From positions 6,790,001 to 6,854,000 of the forward strand of contig NW_023503493.1 of assembly GCF_014529535.1 (NCBI RefSeq): a DNA stretch of 64,000 bases. The letters are read 5' to 3'. Positions 33,884 through 45,600 of this stretch are shown in pieces (the stretch's first letter is position 1; each line of letters starts with the position of its first letter). A model generated the notes under the pieces. The model worked only from the letters and a program-made list of their open reading frames with translations, was not told the origin of the DNA and ran no database searches. Origin of the DNA: Bradysia coprophila (taxonomy: Eukaryota > Arthropoda > Insecta > Diptera > Sciaridae). The position numbers and the translations under genes were made by a program.

Positions 33884-36800
33884 GGCATTTACATAGAAAA
33901 CAAGGACAACATGTCAATCAGAGCCAGGGTTCGTTCAACCCCAAAAAATCTAAATCTGCATGGAAAACTCAATATAAATCTACTATAGAGGTCAACTACA
34001 GCCAAGTTTAGTGAAACTCTTATTTCTCGTACGGTAAGAACTTTAGCCAAACTAGATTGATCCTTGTTCTAGTCGCTTAAGTGCCTAACTCAAACTAACT
34101 TTTCAAAATCACAATCGTCTCCGGTAGAAAATATTACGAGAGGAGGTCTAAAACAATTTTGCCGTCTGTGAATTGCCCTAAACTATTTCCAATTGGCAAT
34201 GAAAATTGTAGAAATTGCTTATGGCTGGAGAAGCTAAGCTGCCATCAACACTCGGCTTTCGGAAATAACACATTTCGAAAAGCCTAGGAGCAAATCCGTT
34301 ACCATCCATTGAAAATCATTTAAGTCTTTCACAAGCGGAAACTTTGAGGTCCAACCTTTTTCAAAGCATCCATCTTTAAATAAGTGTGTCTGCATTCCAT
34401 GAATAATCCTGGTTCATACATTTAGAATCAATTGGAAGGAAAGGTCAAACTGTCCTAACACAGACGATCGCGTACACTCGACTTATTTTCGAAAAGATTG
34501 GCACGGGGAAGTGGGACTTAAATGTGACGTTTTCTGCTGTGTGTTTTCCTCATCAGCCATCTAGATTTTTCTATTTTATACATTTTAGGATATATTACAA
34601 TATAGCCACTGTCGATGGAGTGTATCTCTTTGTAATCATTGCATCTTCTACTTCGCTTGCTAAAATGCTTTGCAGCTTTTTATACTGAATCTATTACTTC
34701 ATAGATTATGAAGCATTCATTCTGCTATAAAATCCAGAGCAAATTTTTTTTTTGTCGTAGCTGTCGATAACAGATGAAAAGTCTTGTACGAAAATGTATC
34801 GTTTTAGTCTCTTCCATTTCCTACTTCTACCGTTTAATCAGAAAATAGTGGAATGGTAAGAACTAATTTGTGATAAGAATTATGTACGTTGGCGATACGA
34901 TTCTCTGATACAGTACTCAATCGTGTACACATGTTGGAACTGAGTACTTTTACATCGTAAAGTATAATACTGAAAACTATAAAATGAAAGAGAGAGTTAA
35001 GTAATAAGTATACTTGTTGCATCTTCGATAAACGAAGAAACATTTTTATATATGTGTACGACTCGATGTACGCTCATTTTTAACGTTGTTGACTGTGTTG
35101 TGTTCAAGAAATTTGTAAGAAATAATGAAAGATTGTTTTGTTGTCGTAAGTGTGGACGACTGGTGTATTCCAGTTATTGCAAACAGTTCACTGTTTTGAA
35201 ATAAAAATCGTTTTCAATTTTAATGTTTTGTTTAAATGAAAGCGTGGATGGTGTTTCATAGAAAGCCGTCCAACTACTAGGCAGAAAGAACTGAAAAAAT
35301 ATCAGAGTCAAAGTGTCGAAACGTTCTGAAAACATTATCAACGAATTTTTGTTATCTCTCCTACACATAACCGACTACGAAACGATTTTTACAAGAAACA
35401 CAACCGGCAAATCTTTGTTTGAAATTGTTATATACACATGATGGTACACATCTTACCATGCTGTCTGTGTGTATATATAGACACACACTGGAAGCGATAA
35501 TTATTTGGATGTGTGCAGCCATTTCCTGAGAACAAATTACTAATCCAAGCAAATGAACTCATACTGAACGTTTAGTCAAGAGAAATACTTTGATCGGACA
35601 GGGTCTTGAGAGTTAGCTGGTCGCGTTCGAATATCAGACAAAAATGTAAATTCAATTTTTTTTTGTGTATACAATTTTACAATCCGAAAAATCAAGTCAT
35701 TTAACTCGAACAGTTCGAGTGATTTTCTGGAAATTATTTCCAGATTTTCTATTGTTGCGAGTGTTTAGATTCGGTGAATTTTTCGTTTTTCTTGTCTTCA
35801 CATAGGAGAAACAATTCATTACTCGTCTTACAATTGAATGGAAAACCATCTTTGGTGCACAAATTCTCTGTTCAAGAAACAAGTCTTATTTTTACCCATC
35901 TTACACACATTTAATCTGATTGAATAAGTGCATTTTTGTGTGTGTCTCTTTTTGTTTTGTTTTCAGTATTTTCTTCGGGTTTTTAGTTTTATTCCATTTG
36001 GGATTTATGTGCAGCGCATTTGACAAACTTACATGGAATATCAGTGAATAGCAGTGAACATATGAGCATTAGTGTTTTTTAAGACCACAGAAAAAAAAAA
36101 ACAAAAAACGAAACCAATAAATCTCCGAGTCTGTAAATGGAAACTGAGATGTGTGTAATGTGTGCTCTTGTAACTAAAAATGATTCAGTTGTGATTTGGG
36201 AAAATTAAATCTCAAATTGTCGAAAGAGAAAACCAATGGAGTTCGTTGGAATCGACTGCTATTTTGGTGAAATAAATTAGACTTTCTTAACGAAAAAGAA
36301 ACAAGAGACTGGTGGAGTGTATGTTTTATATTGCAAACTGATTGCATTTTGAAGTGAAAACAACAAAACATATAAGTGCTTTACCAATCGTTTTATGTGT
36401 AGAATAAAAGAAGAGTGTGGTAAATACCATAGACTGTGTTCATTCTTGGGATTAGCTGATGGTGTTTAGGTTTTAAGCATTTTTGGATTATCGTTTCTTA
36501 GTGTTTGAATTATCTGGGTGTAACGGTTAACGTAAGTAGAAATCATAATTATTCGAATGAAATCATAATTATTCGAATCGCAGTTCTCCTGAGGAGAAAA
36601 GGGCCATATTGGACAACAATTAATTTGTCTGCAAGAAATTATGTTCAACAAATGAACTGTGTGTGTTATTTGAAATTATACGTAAAATGAAACCGCTGCG
36701 AACACAAAATAAAGAAAAATTTGTTTACCGTTTGAAATGCATCGCCACGTTAGAAGAGTGTTTGAATAAATTAAGTGGAATTCTTACGAATTCGTTGAAA

Positions 36801-37130
36801 GTGAATTCGGAAACTAAAACTTTTTTTTGTTGATCTCTGGCCGATGATCTGTGAAATAATGACCAACAGGAGTGACAACCTATGTAATTCGTTTTCACGG
36901 TGGTCCTGTTGTTTTCCATGGCTAATTAATGATTGAAAATGAAAAATAAAATCAATTTTCCATCATCTGAATTGCACCGCCGAATAAACCGACCATGGAA
37001 GGTAGTTTTATTCGGCGTTACGTTACATTCAATGGAAAATGGATTTTTTACTGATCCAATCCAGAGTCTGGATTCCACACATGGATTTTCAATTTTTTCA
37101 ATTTTCTTCTTTTGATTTTCTTTACATTTA
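33884..37130. other. intergenic, no gene seen
   Basis: AT-rich, no coding region supported on either strand. No protein similarity recognised among the short frames. Possible distal regulatory DNA of LanB1 or unannotated non-coding RNA cannot be judged from sequence. Confidence 0.35.
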
Positions 37131-37255
37131 GATTTTCTATGATCTAATGGATTTTCGATGGATTTTCCACGAATTTGAGTATTTTCCTTTGTAAAATTTT
37201 GAAGAATTTTCTAAGGATTTTCTTTTGACTGACGAGGGATTTTCTATCAATTTCG
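37131..37255. repeat. dispersed repeat, copy 2 of 2
   Basis: Direct-orientation counterpart of 28215-28340: same order of GGATTTTCGATGGA, CACGAATTTGAG, AAAATTTTGAAG and AAGGATTTTCTTTTGAC blocks. Confidence 0.7.
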
Positions 37256-39969
37256 GTCGATGCCTAATATGCGGTCATTGTGCTTGTCGCGAAATAGCTT
37301 GGAGAACTTCTGTTAGAATTCTCTTATAAGACTCATTTTGTATGCGCAAAGACTTTCAGTGTTTTGTGACAGTATAGTTGTAGCACATTGTAAATATTCA
37401 GAGAGCGACCCTACAATCACTTGACCACTTTTGTCTGGAAGTAGTAGCAGGAGAAAATACCAGATTTTTACATGTTGTGTGCGTCGAGAAAATCGTACGT
37501 TCCAACATACGAAAACACTTCCTGCGACTCCATCAACATTTTTTAGCGGGTTTTATTATTCACAGGGTGTGGTAACAATTGAGAACATCAGGAACGATAA
37601 ATCCAAACGAAATCATAAACGCGAAGATAAACGGAAAGGATAGGTTTGACAATTGAACAGAAAAATAATGAAATTTTAAATGCACGGATTTTGATCAAAT
37701 AAAAGGTCAATGAAAGGTGTTGTGCCTAAACTTAGGAATCTTGTAAAGAAGATAGTTCTTCGATGGAACTTACATCGGCCGTGAGATAAGGCTTTGGAAA
37801 AAAAATGCGTTTTCACATCATGATTTTAAAGTCTTATCGCACGGCAGATATGCATTTAATTAAAAACTAATAACTTTACCAGATTCCTGAGAACATGTGC
37901 TAAACACTGATCTTTCATTTGATCAAAATACGTGCACTCACAATTTTTCAAACCTTCCCTTTCCGTTTGTGTTTGCCTTTGGTATTGTCGTTCCAAAATC
38001 TGACGTTCCTTAATGTTCTACTTAATAAGGAACGTCAGATTGTTCGAACAGAAACGGAATGCCCAACACAAACGGAAACAAAAACATTTTTTATTTGGGA
38101 CAATTTAGCTTTGCCAAAGAAAAATCGTTTGTGTTTCCGTTTGTGTTCGACTTTCCGTTTCTGTCGGAACAATATGATGTTCTCTAATGTCCAGAAAAAC
38201 GCAGCCCGTTTTAACAACCGTATTGTCGTCGGGACAACCATAAATTATGTCAGCACTTTTCTCGAATTTTTAAACCTGTCCCCTACGTATAACAAACGAA
38301 AATTCACTTTTTTACACTAGTGTTTCATCCCCTCTAGTGCAGACGTAATTATTTATGGAAGACCCGGTTACAATGTTAGGAAGCTTAACTGATACGTTTT
38401 TGTCCCTAGCCATATACAATGAACAACAAGACCATTTTATACACACGCAACATCTTCAGGAAAAATCACATTCTTCAACCGATTGTGCCAATCTACTCGT
38501 CTTAATTTTCAAGTGCATTCCAGTCTGACAGAAAAGTTTTTCCGTTCAATTGTGGTGAATGATAAATCGAAACACACAATCCATTGGTTCTACAATAATT
38601 GCCAAGAATTTTCGTGATTCGTAGCTATTCAAACGCCTCCTAAAACGTGGAGTCTTTAAAATGAATACGCTGACCGGAAATTGAATTCTTATTCGAAAAC
38701 TTGAGTGAAGTGAAACTTTGTTACATTCTGACGCATGTTGATCCAAGTGGAAAATGAGTAAAGAAATCGCTCCATGTCTCCATAGTACCCTGAAAACTGA
38801 TTCAAAATTTTGACAAAAATATTCAGTCGAAAATGTTACCAATCCGACTTAGACCAAACATTTATAGCATAACTGATTGCAATGAAACGAGGTAATCGAG
38901 GGATAACATGGCTCAAATCCCTACTTAGCACTTCTAGCTAGTTCACTATACGCAAACAGACTAAATACTACATCCAACCGGTAATGTCTTAGAATGCATG
39001 CTATAACTCAAACTATAGAAATCACAGACCCAAGATAACAATTTTACATTTTTCCTGCAGTTTAGCGCATGACTCAAGTTATACTCTTGTATCAGAATCT
39101 CAACTTACATTTCACATAATTTTCGCAACTTTATGCATCTCGTATTTGCATCTACACAATATGCTGTTATAATGTATAGTTTCACTAACAGCAAGTTGAC
39201 ATTGTAGACATTGTATAAACGTTTTGCTGCTGTAATGGAAAACGAAAGAATTTATTTCCATTGTTGAGCAGATAGCGGAGTGTACCAGTTTTTACTTCAA
39301 CCGACTTCTTTAATTACAAGATAGAAAGTAGATTCGTTTGCATATTTTTCTGTCGCTTAGATCATACCTCGAAGGCATGAATTAGCAAATGGATTCCGTC
39401 TGAGCGTCGTTTGGTTATAGACAATGTTCTCAGATAATAATGAGGAATCCGCCGATATTTGCAATTGATGCAATTACAACTTGTCCTGTAACCGTTAGTT
39501 TTAATATTTTATTTATTTTATTATTTGTTTATAGATCAATAAACAAGTCTTTCAACCCAATAACATATCAATCTTTTATTTAGCACCCATTGATGTTCAG
39601 TGAGCTCAGTCGTGAAGCTAGCATTGCGCATCTAGGATTCGTTTTATGGGAAGTAGTTATAGGTTCACCGAGCGAAAAAAAGATGAAAGTTTCATTTCGG
39701 GGGGATTGTTTGTGGCAATTTCCAACCTTTTTTCCCCCGAATTCTAAGATTCTAAGGCTCGCGAACTTTCAGCTGAGATGAGAAAATTCCGTCTCCCATT
39801 TGAAAAACATTTATCTTTTCGTGACATTGGAGAGGAGTAGGACAAATAATTTATTTCTTTTATTTTCCTATCAAGTTTGACAGTATAACAAAAGAAATTT
39901 TTTAATCAGATCCCTTTCGCGTCACTAGCTGGAGTTAGTAGGCTAGATGTTAGGTCAGAGTTAGTAGGA
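37256..39969. other. intergenic with a small inverted repeat near 38000
   Basis: The one longer frame (37919-38320, +) overlaps inverted repeats: TCTGACGTTCCTTA at 37998-38011 faces TAAGGAACGTCAGA at 38026-38039, and TTCCGTTTGTGTT recurs on both strands. This is repeat sequence, not a gene. Nothing else recognised. Confidence 0.4.
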
Positions 39970-40805
39970 ACTACACAATAGGGTGTAGCGGTTTTACAAA
40001 ATGTGTTAGTTCTGTTAAGGCTCAGCCGGAAATCCACTCAGCTGGTCCATCTGATCATTTTATGGAAGAAATGTTTTTTTCAAACTTCAATTTTAAGCGT
40101 TTTCTAAGCTAATTTACAACATTAAATACATCAAAATTTGAAAATGTAAAGAGACGTAGCCACTGGCTCTAGAACTTGTCAACAGTACGTAAATTAGCTT
40201 AGAAAACGCTTAAAATTGAAGGTTTCGCATTGTCAGAACCTGGGAATACATTATAAGCTAAAAAATTTTTGATTTGAGGTAATTCGACTTTCGCCACCAA
40301 TATTCCATGTACCAAAAACACAACTTTTTGTCAGATAAATATCAAATTTAGGTGTCCCAATTCAAATCAGATGTTGTATTTGACTCACCGCGGTCCATTT
40401 AGCATATTTAAAGTTTAATTTACATTTTTGCACATTTTCATCAAATTCTGTGGCGAGATTAAAGTCTCAAAATCACCATCGGGGAACTTTGACGATCAGT
40501 CATGAACTCAAAAAATATTTTTTAGACTTGATCTTTTTTATAAAATAATCTGTGAAGCCTGGAGATTAGATTACCATGTTGACTCAACTTTTTATGTACA
40601 CCGAGCCCACCGTAAAAAATCAATATATGTGACGTGGACCGAAAACGACGAAATTTTCAAAAATCGATCTGGCGGCAGCACAAAATCAAAGTTTGAAAAA
40701 AAATTTCTTCCATAAAATGATCAGATGGACCAGCTGAGTGGATTTCCGGCTGAGCCTTAACAGAACTAACACATTTTGTAAAACCGCTACACCCTACTAC
40801 ACAAT
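39970..40805. mobile_element. TIR transposon remnant, 816 bp, with 10-bp target-site duplication
   Basis: Terminal inverted repeats of about 110 bp run 39980-40090 and 40690-40795, starting AGGGTGTAGCGGTTTTAC. A 10-bp direct repeat ACTACACAAT flanks them (39970-39979 and 40796-40805). An inner inverted pair (TTTTAAGCGTTTTCTAAGC at 40091-40109 and its complement near 40195) suggests a second nested fold-back. Long TIRs with a 9-10 bp duplication fit a Mutator-like non-autonomous element. No transposase frame. Confidence 0.85.
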
Positions 40806-41311
40806 GAGTTTAGCGATTTGAGACATTGTTTTTGTTTGAATTTTACTCAAGGGAATTTCCATTCAATTCTATCGATTGTTTACTGTCTAAATTTATCAAG
40901 AATTCTCAGTCCATTTCAGGGTATGTTTTGCTAAGAGTGTTAGGGTACGTGAGTTATTTTCATATCAATAACGTAATGACTCATTTTCCAGATGTGGAGT
41001 GAGTAATCGTACATTACTATACCAGTGAAGTAATTTGATATCTCGTATCCAGATGAGTAAAAGTGTCTGAGGCCTTGAATTGCTCGAGAAAATTAAGAAA
41101 ATTCTCACTAATTTAAGGAAATGTTTTTGCAATTTTGCACTACCTCTACTACTAGGATACTGTGGAGAATGAAACAATGTTTTTTGATTGAGTCCACAAT
41201 TCAGAATGTCTTCATTCGGAGAAAGCGTACGGTATATAAATGATTGGCTACTTAATTGCATACATTTCAATGGCATACTGTACACCACAGAGCTCCCCTT
41301 TAAAAAAAATA

Positions 41312-41689
41312 TTATTCGGAATCCGACATGAGGAGGTCATTTTCCAAGCTTTCGTCTTCGTTCATTACTGCCCAATTTTCCTTTTCTTCTGCCCAATTTT
41401 CCTTATCATATGGCCATACAATGGTGGTGTAATTTGCGATGAAATTGGTCGTGCAATTGCTGGTTGAATTAGCGATGCAATGGGCGGTGTAATTGCTGGT
41501 TGCTAGACCGATATCTCGGGTTTTGTTACTTTCTCGATGGTGGCTTTCATTTTTTTGATTTCTTCCTCTTTTTTTGAAGGAGCAAAATTTGGGTCCTGGG
41601 CAGTTTCTGGGGTTTGCAGATAGTCCGAATTTGCGGTGGTACCAACAAATTGAGTTGTCTATTGGTCGGTTCGCAATGTCATTGAGCAA
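41312..41689 (-). pseudogene. Gag C-terminal fragment of a Ty3/Gypsy-type retrotransposon
   Basis: Minus-strand frame reads LNDIANRPIDNSICWYHRKFG followed by a Cys-containing segment (NCPGPKFCSF), the CWYHRKFG-type motif seen near the C-terminus of arthropod Gypsy Gag proteins. It lacks the rest of Gag and is followed by low-complexity sequence. Fragment only, certainly inactive. Confidence 0.65.
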
Positions 41690-41789
41690 TTGACGTGCTG
41701 GTTAAATTTCTTGTAGGTGTGTCTCCTCTTGGTCGGATTGTTGCTGTAGTTGGATTTCCTGATTGTGGTGCGTTGACTCTAGATCGGCT

Positions 41790-41990
41790 TGCTGCTGGAT
41801 TTAATTTTTGTGAAAAGAATGCTAGGGGTGCCACATATTTTGGTTAAATTGTAATAACACATCGCCGAGTGCATAGTCAGATGCATCGACATGTAGAGAA
41901 ATTGGAGCTTCAAGATTTGGGTGAACTAGAAGAGTAGCATTAGCTAGATCATTTTTGCACTTGTTAAATGATTCTATTAGTTCAGGATTC
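41790..41990 (-). pseudogene. Gypsy reverse transcriptase/RNase H junction fragment
   Basis: Minus-strand translation reads NPELIESFNKCKNDLANAT, LLVHPN, LHVDASDYALG and, after a frameshift, PLAFFSQKLNPAA. This is the connection and start of RNase H in Ty3/Gypsy Pol, including the DAS catalytic aspartate. A frameshift near 41835-41845 breaks it. It lies on the same strand as the Gag fragment but upstream of it, the reverse of the element's normal gag-pol order. Confidence 0.65.
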
Positions 41991-42659
41991 CGATTGATTG
42001 ATTGATTGGCGTTCTGCCGTTTTTTGCGTTTTTTTTAAATTCCGTGACTGTTTTTGAACTTGATAAAAAACGTTGTAACATTGATTACATCTTTAAGTCT
42101 CAGTTAAATCTCTTCATTACGAGATCAAAATTCTGTTGATTCTACGGTACCAGAGACTATAGTTTGAGTTAGTGAGTTTCCACCACGAATTTTCTCGATT
42201 TCCGGTCTAAAAAACACCTTTTCCCTACTTGTCTGTCTCCTCAATCTAGGTAGTTCTCCAATCTCTAGTCAACAATTCCAAAAACACACATGCATGATAA
42301 GATGCAACTATTGAGCCACTTCTTGGTAGTACCCGTCTGTTGGGATATTTTGGTATATTATGGCCGTATAAAGTTTCTAATTTAATGTTTTTTCCATGAT
42401 GATGCTTATCCTTGTACGGCAGAGCTATTTAATTACTAAAAATATCTTGAATGTCCGGAGAAGGACAGAACCAAAGTTGATGCTCTCGGTGTGACTACTT
42501 CTTTTGAATCCCAGAAATTTTCAGATTGCTGCGTCTAGGAATTTGATTTTTCTCATGTTGGCCAATTAAAAGCTTCCGATTGATGAAATTGGTTTTTCAG
42601 TCTTAGAATGTAATTGTCTTAAGCACCTCTAAACCGAAAATCCATTTCTCTATTTTCAG
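41991..42659. other. intergenic / LanB1 5' region
   Basis: No protein recognised. A good acceptor (TCTCTATTTTCAG) ends at 42659, 35 bp before the LanB1 start codon, implying an upstream non-coding 5' UTR exon somewhere to the left. Confidence 0.45.
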
Positions 42660-42694
42660 AGGTGGGGTAAATTCAAATCCCCCTAGACTGCGAT

Positions 42695-45600
42695 GGTGAG
42701 GCTACGAACGTCAATACTAGGCGTTCTATTTTACTTAGCGTATTTCTTAGTAAAAGGTAACACAACGTTTCTAACATAAAACTTTTTGGCAAGAATCACA
42801 AATAATAATTTTGAACAAAAATGCTTTACCAGATGTGACACCAGTACGGGCACCAACATCTAGAGGTAAGTTACGACTCAGTTCTTTCACTGCTTTTCGA
42901 AATTTCATTTTACAATCAACAAATGTATTGATTGGCTTGCAAATTTGGCTTTTAATTTCACTTACACACCATATTTTGCCGTATTAAATGCACATTCTAA
43001 CATTGCACACCAACAAAACCATAACCATCGTCTCTAGCATTGTTTCAAACTGGTAAAGTTCGAATGCATTCAACGTTCTATAAATTTCGTTTTACCACAC
43101 CCACAACAACAACCGCTTTGCGGGGAGATCAACAACCTGTAATCGATGAGGATGATATCCCAGAATTTTATTCCATTCATGACTATGGAGCATGGTCACC
43201 ATCAGCTACGATGAGTCCAATTTATCGAACGGATTTTCGAGGTCTCTTTTGACAATTGATTGAATTTTTTTTATGAAATGATTTTTCTCCCCCCGTACAT
43301 CATTTGTGTTTTGTGCTCCTTGTTCTGGTTAATTCCTCCCAATGAAAAAACAACAAAATTTGTAATTATGCATTCCAGATGTATGACCTGGTTTTTTTTT
43401 TCTCTAAACTAAACAACAATTTTTGCTTCAATGACCTAACATTACACACATAAGCATCTATACCGTCTGGTTAGACATACTAAAAACCATTTTTCGACTA
43501 TCTTCTCCGAAGGAAACGGCGAACATATTGACTATTGAAACGATGAAATCACAAGAACATTTTCTGCTTTGTTTATGTTAAATTCAATTCTATGTTTCTA
43601 TTTATGTAATGGTTGTGTATACATAGTTTCGAGCCGAACATGTGTTCCTTTGCTGTAAACATAAAATGATTTTTTTAGTACCTTCGTTAAATATTCTTGC
43701 TCCCATCAAATGTTAGTGCATGATCTTGCGAATGGTATCGTCTTTTTTAATTTTTTAAATCGGGACTTTTGATCTTTAAAGTTGATTTACATTTATCTTT
43801 TAAATTAGCAAATAATGTAGAGATTCCAACCAACTACCAAAACTTAGACATCAGGAAAAAGAAATGAAAATTTCGTTATCGAATTAAATGTTCTCAGAAA
43901 TATTAAATAATTGGTGATAATAGGTTCACTGATTACAGACGATACCAAGCATGAATTAAATACGATTTGAATTGTTAGCATCAAGTGATTTTGATTTAAA
44001 ATCGATCACTGAGTAACAACAAAATGCATAAAAAACGATAATTTCTTGCTATAAACTCAACTTCTGATCAATAAATATTAGTTTGTCACGAATCAGACTA
44101 CCCAGAAAAGAATTTGTTAAACTTATTCGATAGATCTGTTAGTTTTTAAAGATAAGAGAGTCAGCTCTTGACTCGGTGCCGCAGGTTTAAATAATAATCT
44201 GGAACACATAAAACACATACTCATGCCTTTGAATGTGTTATTTGATCCTTCTACAAATTTTAGTTTTATCAAGAAAACGTTTCACTTCTCTGACGAACAT
44301 TTCTGTCTCGACTCAACGGCAATTAGAGCAGATTGCTGAAAAACAAATCTATTTTTCCATAACTCCTTGGGAGTCTATTTAAATATTTCCTTTAGCAACT
44401 ACAGTTGGAGGCAGTGAAATTTCAGCATGAATTTGTCTTAGCTGACACACATATAAAACTGTTATTAAATTTCAAAAAATTTCTGTAAAAGAATTTAGCA
44501 AAAATATACCTTGTTCCGAGGTGGTGTACCTGTACTCACATCAGTTAAGGAAAAATCGAGGGGAAACTGCACTAGAGAAAGCATGAGCGAAGATGTTATT
44601 CATAATATCATGTCTAGCTAATTTTCCTTCTGCGCATTTAGCGCATGATAGACCATGTAAACCATCTCTCTCTACCATTTTACCGCAAATACATTTGTGT
44701 TCCTCACATAATTGTGAACCCACTCTAAGTCCAACAGCAATTCTGGCAGAGCTGTTATCCAATAACAATCCTAATTGACTCGATGGGATCACTTGCAGCC
44801 ACTTTGAAGATTCTTTAGTTGATGACGCAAGTAATCGGGCACGAATCTTAAGATCACCATTTTCAAATAACTCATCGAATTGATGTTTGATCTTCGGAAG
44901 ATCCCAATTCCTTTGTTCTTTTTTAAGCGTATCAGTTTCTGGAACAAAATTACGTGGAATTTCATCGATTAATTGTAAAATCTGATCATTAATTATTTTT
45001 AAGTTAAACTTTCGGAGTATGACACCACATAATTCTGACGACGAATAAACAGATGATAAATAGGCTGGCACTGCCAAATCCTCAACTCTCCTAATACCTA
45101 TACCACCACAAGACAAAGGGAGAGATGCCTGATCCCACGACAAACCTTCTATTCTCGTATTCGTAATAGCATCCAATGTCGACCGAAACATCTCATCAAC
45201 AGATCTAAGATGATCGGGTAACAAGTAGGCTCTAGAAGTACGCATCAAGTAATTAAATCTACAACCACTCAACGACTTCTTAAAAACACACAAAGCAGAA
45301 TGGACATCCATCAGTTTAAGTCGGTCACACATCAACTTAACTGATTTGGTCTTAGAAGAAAACATCCTCTCTAAACCTGTCTCAAATATCGGTGTACCTA
45401 ACAGTTCTAAGGAAGACTCATCAACCTTCTTAATACCTGGTAACAAAGCTGATATATCAGCATACATATGAGCTTCTTCATCAGGGGTCGCATTGATAAA
45501 GAAAACTTCACATTTCTTCGTATTCAGGCGTAGTCCTGAAACGTCATAAAACGATAATACTTTCTGAATATCAACTAAAACAGTCGATAATTCATCACCT

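Noticed and set aside
37919-38320. 133-aa plus-strand frame
   Set aside because: Consists largely of inverted and direct repeats of TTTCCGTTTGTG type, with no protein similarity.
43250-43260. Calling the stop at 43250 as the end of a separate confirmed small secreted gene
   Set aside because: The upstream exons fit LanB1 in phase, and the signal-peptide exon is needed for laminin. Without transcripts the terminal-exon reading stays a hypothesis, reported as such.
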